A stretch of 64,000 bases of DNA from positions 2,581,001 through 2,645,000 of the forward strand of contig JAQPZY010001692.1 of assembly GCA_029931535.1 (NCBI GenBank), read 5' to 3'. The notes under the pieces are model-generated. The model saw nothing but the letters and a program-made list of their open reading frames with translations, did no database searches and had not been told where the DNA came from. Each line of letters starts with the position of its first letter. Position 1 is the first letter of the stretch. Made by a program: the position numbers and the translations under genes. The stretch is from Margaritifera margaritifera (Eukaryota; Mollusca; Bivalvia; Unionida; Margaritiferidae). Shown piece after piece: positions 22,880 to 34,330 of the stretch.

Positions 22880-23440
22880 AAAGGGATTGACACTCTACTG
22901 ATCAAAAAGAATTTCCAGGAATTCAACATGAGGCCATTTCTTTTTAACTGCACAGTGTTGAAACCATTTCTGATATTGTTCAATATAAAACCAGATTTTC
23001 AAAATTAGCCAATGTGGCAGCCACACTGGATGTTACATTGGCACCATTTCATTTCAGACCAGTATCATTTGAAGTCTTTGGTGAAAACCCCATGTGAATA
23101 TGACCATCATTCAGAAGTAGCAACAAGAAGATTTTCAAGCTGGCCACCATAGTGGCTATGTTGGATGTGAAATCAGCATCATTTTCATTTTGGCCCAACT
23201 AGACACCATAAGAAGTCTTCTCATGAAAACCCATGTCAATAACACTTTCCATCTAGGATGAATAACAATAACATGATTTTCAAGATGGCTGCTATGGTGG
23301 CCATATTGGATGTCTGATTGGCACCAATTTCATTTACGACCAACTAGACATTATAAGAAGTTTTCTTGTGAAAACCCTATAACAATATCACTTTCTGTTT
23401 AGGAGAAATGGCCATAACAAGATTTGCATGACAGATCTGG
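22880..23440 (+). repeat. 'GGACCAACTAGACATCATAAG' family array
   Basis: Units of about 155-165 bp contain GGTGAAAACCCCATGTGAAT, CAAGATGGCTGCTATGGTGG, CCATATTGGATGT and GCACCATTTTCATTT. About three to four diverged copies. The same family is at 6900, 44041, 50300, 51911, 56820 and 62494. Confidence 0.8.
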
Positions 23441-23469
23441 GTCTATGCAGTTTATTTGGAGTAATTGGT

Positions 23470-23580
23470 AGAACAAGTGGTGTGTCCTTGAGCAAGGCAC
23501 TTTATACAACTAGCCTCGGCATGATATAACCTTCAAAGTGATGCTGTGCTGTAAAATTCCAAACTAAACCAAACCAACCA
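23470..23580 (+). mobile_element. 3' fragment of a tRNA-derived SINE, family 2
   Basis: It contains GTCCTTGAGCAAGGCACTTT and ends AATTCCAAACTAAACCAAAC, the body and tail seen on the minus strand at 26112-26300 and 35996-36260. The tRNA head is missing. Confidence 0.6.
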
Positions 23581-24819
23581 GGACAGATGTAAGGGAATGA
23601 CATGGGGCAATATTGCTTTAACAAGAATGTTGAAAGATGCCTGTGCAATATTCCAAAGATATATCCAAAGATAAAAGTATGCATTATTGCAAATGTGCAT
23701 TGAATTATCTCGAAACATGTAGAAATTAGTTGGTGACCTTTGAACGCTACTACCCCTCCCCCTCAGTGAGGTGGGATTCACTTTGATGGAGGAAAAAAAA
23801 CAACCTGCACTCCCTAAAAATCAAGTGTAGCAAGTTTCATTAAATTCCTACCAGAGCTAGAGTTAAGGGCTTGCACAGAAACTTTAACACTGAGTTGATG
23901 CTGGTTCTGTTATCACCCTTGCCATGTCTCACATTTTTCTCCCCCCCAAAAGGAGATCAAAATCTACACTTCCCAAGGGAATCTATATAGAGTATCAAGG
24001 ACAGTTATCAGGCAAAATAAATTGCTCAAGGTCAAATATGGTTTATCTTCATTATATCTAACATATCTAAGACTGCAGCACATGCCAGTTACTGCTCTAT
24101 GAGGCTGAAAACAAGCTTTCAAATGACACAGACAAATTCTAACATTAGGGTTCTACACCAAAATAAAAAGGCATTTTCAGAGACAAATGTTATACCTATA
24201 TATGCAACGAAGCTTTTGAAAATTACAAGCTCTTGATTTATTTTATCCACTGTAAATTTTTTGATTTGATAAAAGTAAACATTTTGGGTTGAATAACTAC
24301 TGACCGGGGCACAAATCTCAATTATCCAATATATTTATCATTCATTTGCTAGTACAAAAATGCTAAAAATATGTAAACATCAAAGTGTACATAAATATTT
24401 GTACATCTGAATGTCTCCCATCTTCGCAAGCCATGTCAATTATATATCCACTACACTCCTTTATGACCCATGGCCACCTGTGTGGAGATTTCCTCATTTT
24501 TCATGAATATGCATACACCTGCTTAACCAAACACTGTGAGCATGAGTAAATGTTACTAGATATTGTGACCCAACATAAACTTTCACACTGTTTGAATGAG
24601 CCAATCAAAGTTTCTCTTCCACACACAGTCACTTATCGATCAATAAAATGGACACTTTCATTGATGTGTAGCAGACTGTTACCATTGTGTTGTTGATGAC
24701 ACTTTTTTGTTTCTGCATACTCATGAAAAATGAGAAAATCATAGCACAGGCAGCCATGGGTGTTGAAGGAGCGTATCGTCCATGGCTTGCGATGATGAAT
24801 GTCACCCAGTTTTTTAATA
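23581..24819. other. Unassigned stretch
   Basis: No coding region is supported. Two phrases related by inversion occur at about 24470-24500 and 24735-24800 (CATGGCCACC..., CATTTTTCATGAATATGCAT against ATGCA-TACTCATGAAAAATG), suggesting a ~250-bp imperfect inverted repeat. Confidence 0.4.
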
Positions 24820-25855
24820 TAGTGAAGCCTGCCTTAGCACACACCTCCATCTAAAGGGCATACACTCATAAAGGACAACACTTTGACTTATATATTTCAC
24901 CAATAAATAAGGCCACTTGTCCATAAAGGACAACACTTTGATTTACATATTTCACCAATAAATAAGGGAACTTGTTCATAAAGAATACAACTTTGACTTA
25001 CATATTTCACCAATAAATAAGAGCACCTGGCCATAAAGGACAACACTTTGACTTACATACCAATAAATAAGTGCCCTTGTCCATAAAGAATACAACTTTG
25101 ACTTAACATATTTCACCAATAAATGAGGGCACCTGGCCATAAAGAATACAACTCTGACTTACATATTTCACCAATAAATAAGAGCAACTGTCCATAAAGG
25201 ACAACACTTTGACTTGTATATTTCACTAATAAATAAGGGCACTTGTCCATAAAGGACAACACTTTGACTTGCATATTTCACCAATAAATAAGGGCACTTG
25301 TCCATAAAGAATACAACTCTGACTTACATATTTCACCAATAAATAAGAGCAACTGTCCATAAAGGACAACACTTTGACTTGTATATTTCACTAATAAATA
25401 AGGGCACTTGTCCATAAAGGACAACACTTTGACTTGTATATTTCACTAATAAATAAGGGCACTTGTCCATAAAGAATACAACTTTGACTTACATATTTCA
25501 CCAATAAATAAGGGCACTTGTCCATAAAGAATACAACTTTGACTTACATATTTCACCAATAAATAAGAGCACCTGGCCATAAAGGACAACACTTTGACTT
25601 AAATATTTCACCAATAAATAAGGGCACTTGTCCATACAGAATACAACTTTGACTTACATATTTCACCAATAAATAAGGGCACTTGTCCATAAAGGACAAC
25701 ACTTTGACCTACCTATTTCACCAATATATAAAGGCACCTGGCCATAAAGGACAACACTTTTACTTACATATTTCACCAATATATATAAAGGCTCCTGGCC
25801 ATGAAGGATAAAATTGTACGGTTTCTTGATTGTCCTTTGTAGACTGGTTTCACTG
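24820..25855. mobile_element. TIR element filled by a minisatellite (pogo-like ends)
   Basis: The left end is TAGTGAAGCCTGCCTTAGC. The right end, in complement, is CAGTGAAACCAGTCTACAA. The left flank is TA and the right flank is CA, consistent with a mutated TA duplication. Almost the whole interior is the 55-bp array. The right-end phrase GTCCTTTGTAGACTGGTTTC resembles pogo/Tigger-type termini; class is inferred. Confidence 0.55.
24868..25810. repeat. 55-bp minisatellite, about 17 copies
   Basis: The unit is CCATAAAGGACAACACTTTG, ACTTACATATTTCACCAATA, then AATAAGGGCACTTGT. A variant with AGAATACAACTTTG alternates irregularly with the GGACAACACTTTG form, indicating block duplications. No open frame is conserved. 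Confidence 0.95.
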
Positions 25856-26111
25856 CATATTTTACCTATGACAGTGCTCCATGTATGAGGCTTATCTGCA
25901 TAAATGATAGATAATACAAATAGAAATATGTCAACATTTTAAATTCGGAAACATACCAAATATACCATCAAAAGATGCATTATGCCTTGCTGTCTCTTAA
26001 AAGCAGTACCCCTCTACCTGCAGTACCAAAAACTGCACTGTGTACAGTTCATGTTTCTGTAAGTGCTAGCCAATCAAATGCAAAGTTCTGCTCTAATTTC
26101 ACTGTCACATG

Positions 26112-26300
26112 TTTGGTTGGTTAGCTAGTTTTAATGGCATTTGTAATGCATTTGCTGTATCATGCCAGGAAAATGGAAGCTAAGCACCTTTCCCAAGGAC
26201 ACACCGAGGCAGCTGATCCAGGCTGGCCTGGGTGGGTATTGAACCTACAATCCTTGGATTACAAGTCAAATGCTCTACCAACAGAGCTATTGCAGCTCCC
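26112..26300 (-). mobile_element. tRNA-derived SINE, family 2
   Basis: On the minus strand the head reads GGGAGCTGCAATAGCTCTGT, TGGTAGAGCATTTGACTTGT and AATCCAAGGATTGTAGGTTC with AATACCC, so both an A box and a B box (GGTTCAATACC) are visible. The body contains GTCCTTGGGAAAGGTGCTTA. The tail is AACCAACCAAAC. Target duplications were not found. A functional tRNA is unlikely because the sequence continues as a repeated SINE body. Confidence 0.75.
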
Positions 26301-26755
26301 TTATGTGCTTGGAAAATCAGTCTCCATTTGCAAAGTGGTGACAGCTGAACATAATCAGAAGAAGAAAAAAACAATTACAAGCTTCTTTTTGAGGCAAAGT
26401 TGCTCATTTTTTTGGAACTGACATAATACTATTTTCAGACCGATTATAGAGATAATCAATAATGTATTTACTACTCTGAACCAAAAAGAACATAGGCGAC
26501 ATTCTCTCTCTCTCACTATTTCAGACACAAGCCATATATCAAAACCATATATAAAAAATACATGAAACTGAATCACATATGGAAATAATGTTTCCTCATC
26601 CATGTGTGTGTGCGCTTGATATCGCTCACACGTCAGCTTGTGAATGCAAATTTACACATATTGAAACTGTAGATGGGAACAAAAAGCTTGGAGCACATAG
26701 TTGCTTCATTATCTATTAATGTTGGCATCACTCATCTTCTTTCTTAGACCATATA

Positions 26756-27090
26756 CAGCTCTCCCCCATTATAATGTGCTTCATTATAATGTGATTCCTG
26801 ATATAATGCAGTACTACTATGGACCCCATGACCAAAATCATACCAATGTATAACAATGTGGGTTGAAAGAAAACAAGGTGAAACTTAGTCTTATATCTTC
26901 ATTTCCTTTTAAAAATACCATTATTTAAAAAATTTTGATAGATCCCATTATAACACAGTTCTATATATTACGCTATTATCAATATATCACGGTTCCATAC
27001 ATAGTGTAGCTCTTGATATAACGCAGTTTGGTATATAATGTTGTCAGCAGTTATGGACCCTGATTATCACGTTATAATGAGGGACAGCTG
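26756..27090. mobile_element. TA-flanked MITE, pogo/Tigger-like
   Basis: The termini are CAGCTCTCCCCCATTATAAT and, in complement, CAGCTGTCCCTCATTATAAC. TA (possibly TATA) flanks both sides, at 26754-26755 and 27091-27092. Sub-terminal copies of CATTATAATGTG and GATATAACGCAG recur inside, as in pogo-like elements with multiple transposase sites. No transposase is encoded in the 335 bp. Confidence 0.8.
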
Positions 27091-27324
27091 TATATAGGAC
27101 CACTTTCCCAGCATAAAAAGGACGAGCAATTTATACATCCAGCCTTGTTCACTGGATCTTGATCTCCCAGCCCTTGAGGACTTGGCTGTAATTAATAAAC
27201 TTGGAAACTGTTCACAGTCCCACACTTAAAGTATATACTCTTCAGCATCGATTCCTGGGTCTGTTCTTATCCCCCTGGGGCCCTGTTTCTGGAGTCACAA
27301 CTTGAACACCACTTAGATCAGCAC

Positions 27325-27460
27325 CCATGACAGCTTCAGTGGTTCAGTGGTTAAAGCAATGGACATGTGACCTGAAGGTTACAGTTTCAAGTCACACCAT
27401 CTTGTCAGCTTGGATCAACTACCGAATTTATCAGGATTTTCTTTGAAGGTCATGGGTTTC
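27325..27460 (+). mobile_element. tRNA-like SINE head (fragment)
   Basis: It reads CAGCTTCAGTGGTTCAGTGG, TTAAAGCAATGGACATGTGA and CCTGAAGGTTACAGTTTCAA with GTC: an A-box-like TGGTTCAGTGGTTAA and a degraded B box. It resembles the heads at 39600-39760. It is too degenerate to call a tRNA. Confidence 0.45.
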
Positions 27461-27499
27461 TTTGCTCTTAGTAATTAAATATAACCACCATTACTAAAA

Positions 27500-28225
27500 T
27501 CGAAAAACCTTAAAATGCCTTCTTATGAAAGCCCTTTATGTCAGGATCCTTTCTGTCAAATTTCATCAAATTGGTTGAGCAGCATTTGAGAAGAAATCGT
27601 TTCAGATATTTCTATTTTTAGTAATGGTGGCCACATTTCATATGTATAAAATTGAAAGCCATCCATGCCAGTATGGTTTCTCTCAAATCTTGTCAAATTC
27701 TTTTAAGCAGTTTTTGAAAAAAAGCTATTTAAAGATTCTTCTACTTTGAGTAAAAGTGGCCATATTTGATGGCAGATTAGCATCATCTGAACAAATCTTC
27801 AAGACCTTCATACCAGGATGTTTGTCAAATTCAGAGCAGTTTTTGAGAAGTTGTTTAAAGGTCTTTCGTTTTTTAGTAATGATGGCAGATTGGCATCATT
27901 TGAACAAATTACAAAGAGCTTCATGCCTGGATTCTTTCTATCAAATTTTGGTCAAATTCTGTTAAATGGTTTTTGAAAAGAAGTGATTTAAAGGTTTGTC
28001 TATTATTATTAATGGTGGCCATATTTGATGGTGGATCAGCATAATTTTAACAAATGTGAATCAGTTTCTTGCCAGGATTATCTTTTTCAAATTTGGTCAA
28101 ATTCTGTTGAGCAGAAATTGAAAGATGTACACAGCAAGTGTGAATGTACAATACACAATGGATGACTGACAACGGATGACAGAAAAAGACCATACCACAA
28201 GTTCACCTAGTCTTATGGCCAGGCA
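27500..28225 (+). repeat. ~130-bp tandem array, 'GCCATATTTGATGGC' family
   Basis: The repeated phrases are AGTAATGGTGGCCATATTTG, GATGGCAGATTAGCATCAT, TGAACAAAT, ATGCCAGGAT, TCAAATTTTGGTCAAATTCT and GAGCAGTTTTTGAGAAG. Copies start near 27615, 27750, 27875 and 28005. The end ATGGCCAGGCAAACTACAAA resembles the terminus of the GAGGCCC family. Confidence 0.75.
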
Positions 28226-28233
28226 AACTACAA

Positions 28234-28291
28234 ATTCAAGAGTACCATACTCCCATGATCCAATTCAAAAGTACCATACTCCCATGATCCA
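28234..28291. repeat. 29-bp tandem duplication
   Basis: Two copies of ATTCAAGAGTACCATACTCC plus CATGATCCA, nearly identical. Confidence 0.9.
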
Positions 28292-28632
28292 AAAATGATC
28301 TGGAGCACTGCTATGCGTAATGACAATTTTCTGTCAGGCTAAAAATGTATCTTAAGGATAGTTATGGGATTTTCTTCTCCCAAATACCTTTGGTGTTTAT
28401 TATCAGATATCCCCTAGATGACAGATGTTTATTTTAAAGGCCTATTTGTGCCAAATATGGGGCTCATTCTTACTTGCAGAATTATTTTCAAAATCATGCA
28501 AAATTATAATTTAAGGTACCCAAATTGGTTTTCGATGATTTCAGTCGCTCTCTCTTAAGAAAAGCAAATCTTCAGACTTTACACATTAGAATTAAGATAT
28601 ATGGCAACTGAAGTATACAAGATACAAGAAAA

Positions 28633-28748
28633 CACCTCATTATTTAAATAATCTGGAAACATTCAAAGAATGCAACTATTAATTTAGATCCACCTCATTA
28701 TTTAAATAATCTGGACACATTCAAAGAATGCAACTATTAATTTAGATC
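28633..28748. repeat. 58-bp tandem duplication
   Basis: Two copies beginning CACCTCATTATTTAAATAAT, differing by one visible substitution, so recent. The rest of 28292-28898 shows no gene. Confidence 0.95.
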
Positions 28749-28910
28749 CACAAATTTGGACACATTACTAATGGTTCAGATCACAAGGTATAATAATCTT
28801 TCTTTTAATTGGAGACCGCTTGAGTCCGGAACAGCCAGCCCAATGAATGGGGACCAGCGGAGTATGGAACAGTCTGTCCAATGAATTAAAATCTCTGATT
28901 TCACAGAATT

Positions 28911-29160
28911 AAGTTGTTGTTGTTGGGGGTTTAATGCCATTTTTCAGCACATGATAGGCTATTCATGGTGGCCACTATATCTGGTGGAGGAAGAACCAGG
29001 AAAACCCCGGGGAGAACCACCGATCCACTAGAAGCTACTAGCAAGCTTTCTCACATACCCATATTGGCTGAGCCAGAGACTCGAACCCACACAGACCGAA
29101 ATGTGATGTCAGTGATCTGTAAAGGTGAGCGCCTTAGACCACTTGTCCACCTGGGGCCCC
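28911..29160 (-). mobile_element. tRNA-derived SINE, family 1, with 12-bp TSD
   Basis: On the minus strand the head contains AGTGGTCTAAGGCGCTCACC and GGGTTCGAGTCTCTGG, giving clear A and B boxes of a tRNA-Leu/Ser-like type. The target duplication TTTCACAGAATT is at 28899-28910 and 29161-29172. The body matches 15592-15850. This is the best-preserved head of the family in the window. Confidence 0.92.
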
Positions 29161-29245
29161 TTTCACAGAATTCAGAAGGCTGATTTGAACCTGGTCAGGG
29201 GTCCCTTTTACATAATTCAGAAGGCTGATTTGAACCTGGTTAGGA
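29161..29245. repeat. ~45-bp tandem duplication
   Basis: AATTCAGAAGGCTGATTTGA followed by ACCTGGT occurs twice in tandem, next to the SINE target duplication. Confidence 0.8.
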
Positions 29246-29250
29246 TGTCA

Positions 29251-30338
29251 GTAAAAATGTGCTTTGTCATTTAATTTAGCTGTCACTGTCAATCATCTTC
29301 GTGTTTATCAAGTTTTACAAAGTTTCTTCTGGTTTAAATCCTGCTTATTTTTTATTTCATTTTTTGTATTCAATTTTTGGCACCCTCATTTCCTGATACA
29401 TCTGGTGTTAGCAAATGCGCATGTCCAGGCAGTACATACGATTGCATTATCGAATTTATTTCATGATGTACATATATGCAGCAGTAGGAAACAATATCAG
29501 AGGACAATCCTAAGGATGTTTGTTTAACAAAGACATGTCTTACAAACTGAATCCTGTCATTATTAAAGGTAAAAGATGTACAGCAAATGAAACAATTGCA
29601 AGTTTAGCAAAGCTACTGTATGCACACTGTCAATGGCTTCCATATATTTAGCTGTCAGCTGTAAGCCTAACATGCAGATAGGGAGATAAGCTGAGATTCT
29701 AATCGGCTCGATTAAATGGCATCATTCCAGTTACTGTATACCATGCACACATTTAGACATTTGGTTAACGCTACAGCCTTATAAGCTAGTCTCATTATCT
29801 TCTCTATTACAGTTATCTCCAGCTGTCTCAAATACAGTTATTGCCAGTCCATTTGTCTCTATATATACAGTGTTAAGGACTTCACAGGTAACATAACAGT
29901 GGTCCCTTACATCACAGAGGTTTTTCTAAGGCCTATTTGGGTCAAATATGGACCCCATTCCCAATTACAAATTATTTCCAAATCATGTGGAATTCACAAT
30001 TTACATAAGTTAATCCTGGAATTTATGCTTCCAAAAAGCATATTTTGTCTTGGATCTTCCCCTGAATAAGGGACCTGGGCCACATTTTAAGGATGGAAGA
30101 AAAACTACTGAACCAAAGTCTACTTGTATCTTCTTGCCTATGGTAATTCTCTTTCTTCGTAGACTGGTGCAATGTCAAGGTGGCTGTAACAAAGTTTTTA
30201 CATGGTATTAGTCTCTCCCACTAGTGCCAGTCAAGTAGTAAGTTGCTATTTTAGGTATAATGAGTTGGAGGGTAATAGCAGGTGATAACAACTTGTTGGA
30301 GAGGTTATTTTAAGCAGCAGCAATCTATAAATGTTGTA
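29251..30338. other. Unassigned stretch
   Basis: An 87-codon frame at 29264-29527 has no recognisable domain and an unhelpful AT-rich composition. Nothing else can be supported. Confidence 0.4.
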
Positions 30339-30520
30339 GATGATAGGAAACCCAGAGACAGATTTAGAGATGAAGAAATTCTTTACATTTCTCCACTGGA
30401 AGCCAGCTTTGATCATGCTCCTGAAGAGTGATGACTAAAGACTTTGATAATACATACAGACAAACAAAGGATGAAGGTGATTACAAGCAGATGATGTATT
30501 AATATAGACCATAGAAAAGA
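30339..30520 (+). pseudogene. Exon-like module, copy 1 (broken)
   Basis: It follows an acceptor-like ATGTTGTAG. The frame gives FRDEEILYISPLEASFDHAP, then a stop, then in another frame a DNTYRQTKDEGDYKQMMY-like segment. It is homologous to copies at 30687 and 31105. The family is unknown. The peptide is acidic and hydrophilic with tyrosines, like a receptor tail or linker, but that is speculation. Confidence 0.5.
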
Positions 30521-30547
30521 ATTATCATAGTTAATACAGCAACCATC

Positions 30548-30606
30548 CCAATGATTATAATTATAATGATGATGATTATAATGATGGTGGTGGTGATGAT
30601 GATGAA
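30548..30606. repeat. GAT/ATG-rich microsatellite
   Basis: Imperfect (GAT)n/(ATAATG)n lies between module copies 1 and 2; a matching short (GAT)n lies at about 31033-31051 between copies 2 and 3. Confidence 0.8.
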
Positions 30607-30686
30607 TTTGAGAAGAAGAAAAAAAACCATGTGATAACTTGTCAAGATGTTAATGTTTTAGCTGCCATGATCTATAAATTTTGTAG

Positions 30687-30863
30687 ATAAGATATGAAAT
30701 AAGAGTCATATTTAGAGAGGAAGAAATTATGGATGTTCTTCCACTGGAAGCCAGCTTTGATCATCTGCTAAATGAAGCTGACTTTGATAATATAGACAGA
30801 CAGACAAAAGATGAAGGTGGTTATGTGCAGATGATATATCAAGACAGACCAATGGAAGCATGA
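30687..30863 (+). pseudogene. Exon-like module, copy 2 (open, 58 codons)
   Basis: This is the best copy. From the acceptor-like TTTTGTAG at 30679-30686 a frame stays open for 58 codons to a TGA at 30861-30863. It contains FREEEIMDVLPLEASFDHLL, NEADFDNIDRQTKDEGGYVQ and MIYQDRPMEA. Being bounded by AG at one end and a stop at the other, it looks like a terminal coding exon. The other two copies share the same core residues but are broken. It may be a live exon of a gene lying outside the window, with two dead duplicates, or a third relic. I do not recognise the protein. Confidence 0.45.
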
Positions 30864-31104
30864 CAAATGGAAATGCTCATATGTGCTATATAAAACAAAT
30901 TGGCAGATTGTAATGGTGATAATACTGACAAGAACTATCATAATCATGTCAGCTGACATCACAATGATGATTATGAAGATGGCAGGGGTGGTAGCAGTGC
31001 AATAATGATAATACCACATTGGTGTTGGTGTAGATGATGATGATGATGATAACATGTAGTTGTTGTTTTTTCATTATGAGCTGCTGTGATCAATAAATGT
31101 TGTA

Positions 31105-31250
31105 GATGATACGTGGAAACAAATTTAGAGATGAAGAAATTTGTTATATTCCTCCACGAGAAGCCAGTTTTGATGATGCAAATTCTGAAGAATGTAACTA
31201 AAGATAACTCTGATAATACAGACAGACATATAAATAAAAGAAGATGCAGT
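31105..31250 (+). pseudogene. Exon-like module, copy 3 (broken)
   Basis: After TGTTGTAG the conserved core KFRDEEICYIPPREASFDDA is visible and ends at a TAA about ten codons later. A degenerate DNTDRHI-like segment follows in another frame. The flanking sequence (CAATAAATGTTGTAGATGAT) also matches copy 1, so whole exon plus flank was duplicated. Confidence 0.5.
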
Positions 31251-31319
31251 TATGTGAAGATTAATAATTAAGATTGACACATGGAATGGAGACATATGGA
31301 AATGTTTATAGGAACCAAG

Positions 31320-32010
31320 AACAACAAGAGTTCCAAGTAGACTGATATCACTCACCTGGCTTACAATAACAGTTGACCATTTCACCAAGTAGGAATACAA
31401 CCTATTTAAGCTATCTCCCAAACTTTCCATCATGTTAATTTTCCCTATTTCACTATAGTCTGATGAAAAATTTTCCCAAAGATAAAAGTACAATTAATAT
31501 GCATAGTCTCTTGCTCAGAATCGAAGTCATCATAAATCTTTATGATATACATATAATTACCAAGTTTTATTGAAAGTGGATGAGAAATAAAGTTTCTAGA
31601 TCCATAAAGGTAACAAGCACAGCCAATCAGAAACAAGGTATCTCATTAATATGTGCAGGTCTCATTTATTGTAGAATCCAAGAAAATGATGATATAAGCA
31701 TATTTACTAAAAGTTGGTGTAAAATCCAACTGGTGGGGTTGGCCATATTTCTTTGTCTTTAAGGCACAGCTATACTCTGAAGGTTATATCGTGCCAATGC
31801 AAGTACAGTGAAGTGCCTTGCCTAAAAGATTACCTCATAAATATTGATAGATCTTGCCATAATCAAATTCATCCAACATCTTGATGATACATGACTATTT
31901 AACAAGTCTGATTTGAAATATAGTTGTCAGAGTGTTCTCAAACTCTGCCAATCAAACACAAGATCATGTCATTAATATGCATGAATCTTGATCACAACCT
32001 TACTCAATTA
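31320..32010 (+). repeat. Copy of the GAGGCCC / ATCACCTCATTAATATG family
   Basis: It starts AACAAGAGTTCCAAGTAGAC with TGATATCACTCACCTGGC. AACAGTTGACCATTTCACC, CTCTTGCTCAGAATCGAAG and units with CTCATTAATATG follow. A SINE fragment interrupts it at about 31738-31835. Confidence 0.7.
31738..31835 (-). mobile_element. SINE family 2 fragment
   Basis: The minus strand gives AGGCAAGGCACTTCACTGTA and a body close to that at 35996-36260. Head and tail are partly lost. Confidence 0.45.
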
Positions 32011-32427
32011 AGATCATAATTGTAAAAGGTCAGAGCAGGGATCCAAGTACGTGTACTACAATTGCTAATTCTCCAATCAGTGTAGGTTTAAAACGAAATT
32101 AACTTCACATACTAGGCCATATCAGTATACAAGAACTCTGTAACAAGACTGATGAAAAGGAACTCATGATAAATTCCAAATAATAAGCATATTATATGCA
32201 TTTCAGAATCTCAGCTTAAAGTAAAGCAGGACGTGTAAAAGTGATAAATTTTGTATTTCACAAAAAGGACAAGATATCACCGATTCTTATCAGAGAGCTG
32301 ATATTTTAAGTGACTTAGATTAAAAATGCCATAAACTGATACAAATTAAAATGTACTAAAGGCATACTCTATGAATAAATTATCCATCATGCACTGTTCA
32401 AAATTCCTGAAATTCAGATACACAAGG
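32011..32427. other. Unassigned stretch
   Basis: No feature can be supported before the TA-flanked element at 32430. Confidence 0.4.
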
Positions 32428-33641
32428 TACACCACTACCTCGATAACTCGTGCCCCGATAAATCGCGAACCTGCTTATTACGCAGTGTCAGGCGTGGATC
32501 CCATTTTTTTAAATACTAGAAAATGCCCAAAACATTGGCCCCTATTTGTTCAATGTGAAAAAAATCGCAATCAAATTGGTCAATGCAACCTTTATATATG
32601 CTCATTTTATCGTCGAAAGCAGTGGTCAGTACCCGGAAATTTTAATCAACGTCCTGAAATTCTCAACTTTTAATAAGAATTCATATATTTTGTTCAATTT
32701 CCTTTCCAAACAACATTCTCAGTACACTGTAAATAACAATATTCGACGAAATTTCAATAAATGAAAATGTCACTAATGCCTACTGGTGGCAACACTTTAA
32801 AAAATAAATACCAATTAAATAAGTTTTGTCAAATGAAATTTGTGTTTTAGTTCTATCTTTTAATTCGGTTTCAGTGTAACCATCATAAATGCAATATGCC
32901 CTCTTGTATTCAAGCATGAAAAATATAAAAATACAATTCAACCGTCACAGCTATGTCCGCGAGCGTTTCTGTGCGAACCTAATTAAGTGCCGACCGTTTT
33001 TTTATCTCTGACTTCTGGAAGTATTTGTTGTTGTTACACTAAACTAAAAGCAGGCCTGCTTTGTATTATCATGTTAATTACGTTTTTTGTATCAAATCAA
33101 ATAAAGGGGGTGGAATAAAAGAAAAGTTAAAAGGTGTGCAAATCCTACCTGTGTAAGAGCTAGCGGTCACGGCCGTGACAGGTCAACTCATTTCAATTGA
33201 TCAATCGAACACTGTTATAAATATTATTATGTAAGCAATATAATTAAAGTACCTTAAATTAGCCTACTCATTCACAAATGTGATCAAAGATAGTAAGGCA
33301 ACCAAGCAAAATGAGTACAGTGAAACCCCGCTATAACGCGATATTTGGGGTCCATAAAATTCGATCGCAGAAAAAGCGGGGTCGCGTTATTGCGGGGTTT
33401 TACTATATTTTACTTTAGAGAACAATGTATACACATCTAATGTATAGCATGAATAGGGCATCAACACCGTTTACTATCTGATATCGATCCATCTTTGTTT
33501 TCCCACATGACAACCCTTTGATTGAGCCACGTGTTTGATACTTGTTCAGTGCCAAGTAACAGAGAGTGGTTATTTGAACTCCCTGTGATCTTGCCGCCCA
33601 AGCTCAGTCTCTACATAAGCACCCACATATGACAATCTTTG

Positions 33642-33895
33642 ATCAACCACCGCATTGTCTGGTGCTTGGTTGTGTATGCAGTTAAAGAAGAAACATAAGT
33701 CGGCTATTGTTTGCGCAATGATTATATACAGGATGAATTGAAGTCCAGCGCATGTGTTGGTGGTTTACGTTTTTTGATGTTTATTAAATCATGAGAATCA
33801 ACCACCACATTGTCTGATGTTCGGTTGTGTATGTAGTTAAAGAAGAAAAACATGTCGGCTGTTGTTTGAGCAATGATTGTATACAGAATTAATTG
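33642..33895. repeat. Internal ~155-bp tandem duplication in the nested element
   Basis: TCAACCACCGCATTGTCTGG...TGTATGCAGTTAAAGAAGAA recurs as TCAACCACCACATTGTCTGA...TGTATGTAGTTAAAGAAGAA, each followed by a GTCGGCTnTTGTTTG phrase. Confidence 0.85.
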
Positions 33896-34014
33896 AAGAC
33901 AAACACAAAGAAGACTTAATGGCTTTACTCACGGATCAGTAATAAGTAACATTTCCGATAATGTTTATTTTGGCATAACACTTCAAGAAATTGGTGAAAT
34001 TGTTAAATTTCAGA

Positions 34015-34330
34015 TGCCACGCCACGATTGAATTCGTATGTGATCTCTTCCCCAAAATGATAATAAACTTTTTATACACTATTTCTCGTACTTAAAATTT
34101 TTTTTTCTCCGTGTACGAGAAAAATACATGTACATGTATATGAAATTTCAGGAACCACGCCACAAACGTATTATACTCGAATTCATACACGATCTCTTCC
34201 CCAAAATGATACTGTAATATGCACATTTTATACACTATTTCTCGTACTTTGAAAAAAAAATTCCTGTGTGAATGAATATATGACATTTTGGGAGCCACGC
34301 CACAATCGCGTTATATCCGAATTCGCATTA
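34015..34330. repeat. ~140-bp repeats near the right end of the nested element
   Basis: GCCACGCCACGATTGAATTC, CACGCCACAAACGTATTATA and CACGCCACAATCGCGTTATA begin successive copies. The first two continue with GATCTCTTCCCCAAAATGAT and TATACACTATTTCTCGTACT. Sub-terminal repeats of this kind often hold transposase-binding sites. Confidence 0.8.

Noticed and set aside
24868..25810. CRISPR-like array
   Set aside because: It is a head-to-tail 55-bp minisatellite with no variable spacers, in animal DNA.
26230..26300. Possible functional tRNA gene on the minus strand
   Set aside because: A and B boxes are visible, but the sequence runs into a SINE body shared with other copies and the cloverleaf is incomplete. 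SINE is the better call.
31125..31493. 122-codon minus-strand frame
   Set aside because: It spans the third exon-like module and a dispersed repeat start on the opposite strand and is not conserved in other copies.
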